A stretch of DNA of 64,000 nt, taken from contig CAYHHI010000009.1 in NCBI GenBank assembly GCA_964356335.1, positions 20,616 through 84,615 on the forward strand, written 5' to 3'. Positions within the stretch are counted from its first letter, which is position 1. The number at the start of each line of letters is the position of its first letter. Of the stretch, positions 63,300 to 64,000 are shown piece by piece. Source of the DNA: CAYHHI01 sp964356335 (GTDB lineage Bacteria > Arandabacterota > Arandabacteria > Arandabacterales > Arandabacteraceae). The notes beneath the pieces were generated by a model that was not told the origin of the DNA, searched no databases, and saw nothing but the letters and a program-made list of their open reading frames with translations. A program made the position numbers and the translations under genes.

Positions 63300-63581
63300 C
63301 TAATGGTAATCAGCTATCTCCACTTCATAGGCGTCGCCACGCTCCCACCGGAAGCAGACGCGCCACTGGCCATTGATCCGAATACTATGCTGGCCGTCGC
63401 GTCTCCCCTTCAACTTCTCAAGTCTATTGCCCGGGGGCACGGCCAGATCATGCAATGACTCCGCAGCATCCAGGATCAAAAGCTTCCGCAGTGCCGCCCG
63501 ATGGACATTCGGAGGGAATCTGCGAGAGGCCTCTCGCCGAAACACTCTCTCGCTTTCCTGGTCGCGAAACGACCTTATCAT
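63300..63581 (-). CDS. higB: HigB-type RelE-fold toxin
   Basis: 93 residues, standard HigB length. MIRSFRDQESERVFRREASRRFP, then ILDAAESLHDLAVPPGNRLEKL and HSIRINGQWRVCFRW are diagnostic of this ribosome-dependent mRNase. No ribosome site is seen; the promoter -10 box (TATTAT) ends six bases before the ATG, predicting a leaderless mRNA. Confidence 0.95.
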   Translation of the reverse strand: MIRSFRDQESERVFRREASRRFPPNVHRAALRKLLILDAAESLHDLAVPPGNRLEKLKGRRDGQHSIRINGQWRVCFRWERGDAYEVEIADYH

Positions 63582-63587
63582 GGCTCA

Positions 63588-63616
63588 ATAATACCGCACC
63601 GCGCTATTAACGTCAA
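63588..63616 (-). promoter_or_regulatory. Promoter of higBA
   Basis: Minus strand TTGACG (63611-63616), 17-bp spacer, TATTAT (63588-63593). An inverted repeat TAACG-5 bp-CGTTA spans the -35 box. Confidence 0.8.
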
Positions 63617-63639
63617 GCGTTATTATCGCGACCTGAACC

Positions 63640-63738
63640 CGAACGGTGCGGGTGAGTGGCTGGCGGAGGCGGCGGGGCGCTTGCCAGCTTCCATCGCAAG
63701 AGCCATGCCGCCGAAGCCAAGTCCGCTCCAGCCACTGG
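63640..63738 (-). repeat. attC-like site 8, cut by an IS110-family element
   Basis: Minus strand arm GTGGCTGGAGCGG and centre match sites 2, 4 and 7. At the R'' box, where CCACTGGTTGGC is expected by comparison with site 3, the plus strand instead changes at CCACTGG into IS sequence. Confidence 0.8.
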
Positions 63739-64000
63739 ATACTCATTGAGGCCTCCCCTTAGGGAGCCTCCCGAGCGTATGCTCGGGGTAACCCGTCTCA
63801 CTGAAAGGAGGAGACCTCAATGAGATTCTATACCAAACAGCACCTCTTCTACTGCGGTGTCGATCTCCACACCAGGTCCATGTACATCTGTGTCGTGGAC
63901 CAGGCTGGCCAGATCCTGCTCCATCGCAACCTGCCCGCTGAGCCGGACGCCTTCCTCGAAGCCATCAAGCCATACCGAGAAGATGTCGTCGTCTGTGCTG
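63739..64000 (+). mobile_element. IS110-family insertion sequence, left end (runs off the window)
   Basis: Begins at the break in attC site 8. The ~83-bp left end contains two hairpins, one a perfect CCCGAGC-GTAT-GCTCGGG (63770-63787), followed by the transposase gene. Not closely similar to the IS1111 element at 59954. Confidence 0.75.
63822..64000 (+). CDS. IS110-family transposase, N-terminal part
   Basis: ATG 63822 with AAAGGAGGAGA upstream. The visible 59 residues read FYCGVDLHTRSMYICVVDQAG and LHRNLPAEPDAFLEAIKPY (two separate stretches), the first acidic motif and following strand of the IS110 DEDD domain. Truncated by the window edge, so intactness cannot be judged. Confidence 0.88.

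Noticed and set aside
55775..63738. Regularly spaced ~100-bp repeats considered as a CRISPR array
   Set aside because: Spacing is 0.6-2 kb, repeats are palindromic and variable in the centre, and genes lie between them; attC sites explain them better.
1..64000. tRNA or rRNA genes
   Set aside because: None was recognised by eye on either strand; a tRNA scan would be needed to exclude them fully.

Overview
This 64 kb window (roughly 55-60% G+C by eye) comes from a bacterial chromosome. It encodes SecD/SecF, RsmA, PdxJ, TatD and an SDR-type L-threonine dehydrogenase. It also encodes many large secreted proteins that end in a FlgD-like C-terminal sorting domain of the kind common in the Fibrobacteres-Chlorobi-Bacteroidetes (FCB) superphylum and related candidate phyla. 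No rRNA or tRNA was recognised, so the phylum (FCB-related, possibly an uncultured lineage) is an inference.

Layout. 1-6.7 kb: the 3' end of tatD, a secreted Cys-rich protein, then a three-gene set (secreted TPR/PEGA protein, membrane ATPase with four PEGA domains, Ser/Thr kinase fused to a related ATPase) that looks like one signalling module. 7.1-19.2 kb: three tandem paralogous giant secreted proteins, one with 14 FG-GAP-like repeats and one with a perfect 414-bp internal duplication. 19.3-32.7 kb: a SppA-type protease fused to a beta-rich domain, threonine dehydrogenase, a methyltransferase, a gingipain-like C25 peptidase with three Ig-like repeats, small membrane proteins and an M14 metallocarboxypeptidase, with families of short intergenic repeats between them. 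33-47 kb: a possible JAMM-motif protein, then housekeeping genes (rsmA, an outer-membrane-type protein, two lipoproteins, pdxJ, a PHP-domain protein, a GT39-like glycosyltransferase, secD-secF). 47.2-55.6 kb: a DUF4783-like secreted protein, a very large NtrY-like sensor kinase, a DipZ-like redoxin without active-site cysteines and a secreted metallophosphoesterase.

55.8-64 kb is the most striking part. It is an array of gene cassettes, all on the minus strand, separated by about 100-bp imperfect palindromes. Their R''/L'' and L'/R' arms, including an unpaired extra base in one arm, match integron attC sites. The cargo is mostly type II toxin-antitoxin modules (two mazEF, relE with an HTH antitoxin, phd-relE, brnTA, vapC-phd, higBA), plus a SnoaL-like lipoprotein and a small two-TM protein. 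Two IS110/IS1111-family elements have entered the array. One cuts an attC site at the expected R box, as described for attC-targeting IS1111 elements. No integrase is in the window. From cassette orientation it would lie to the right, beyond base 64000.

Many toxin-antitoxin modules carry a consensus sigma70-like promoter overlapped by a palindromic operator. In three of them the -10 box sits directly against the toxin start codon, predicting leaderless mRNAs. The array is best read as a sedentary chromosomal integron stabilised by toxin-antitoxin cassettes.
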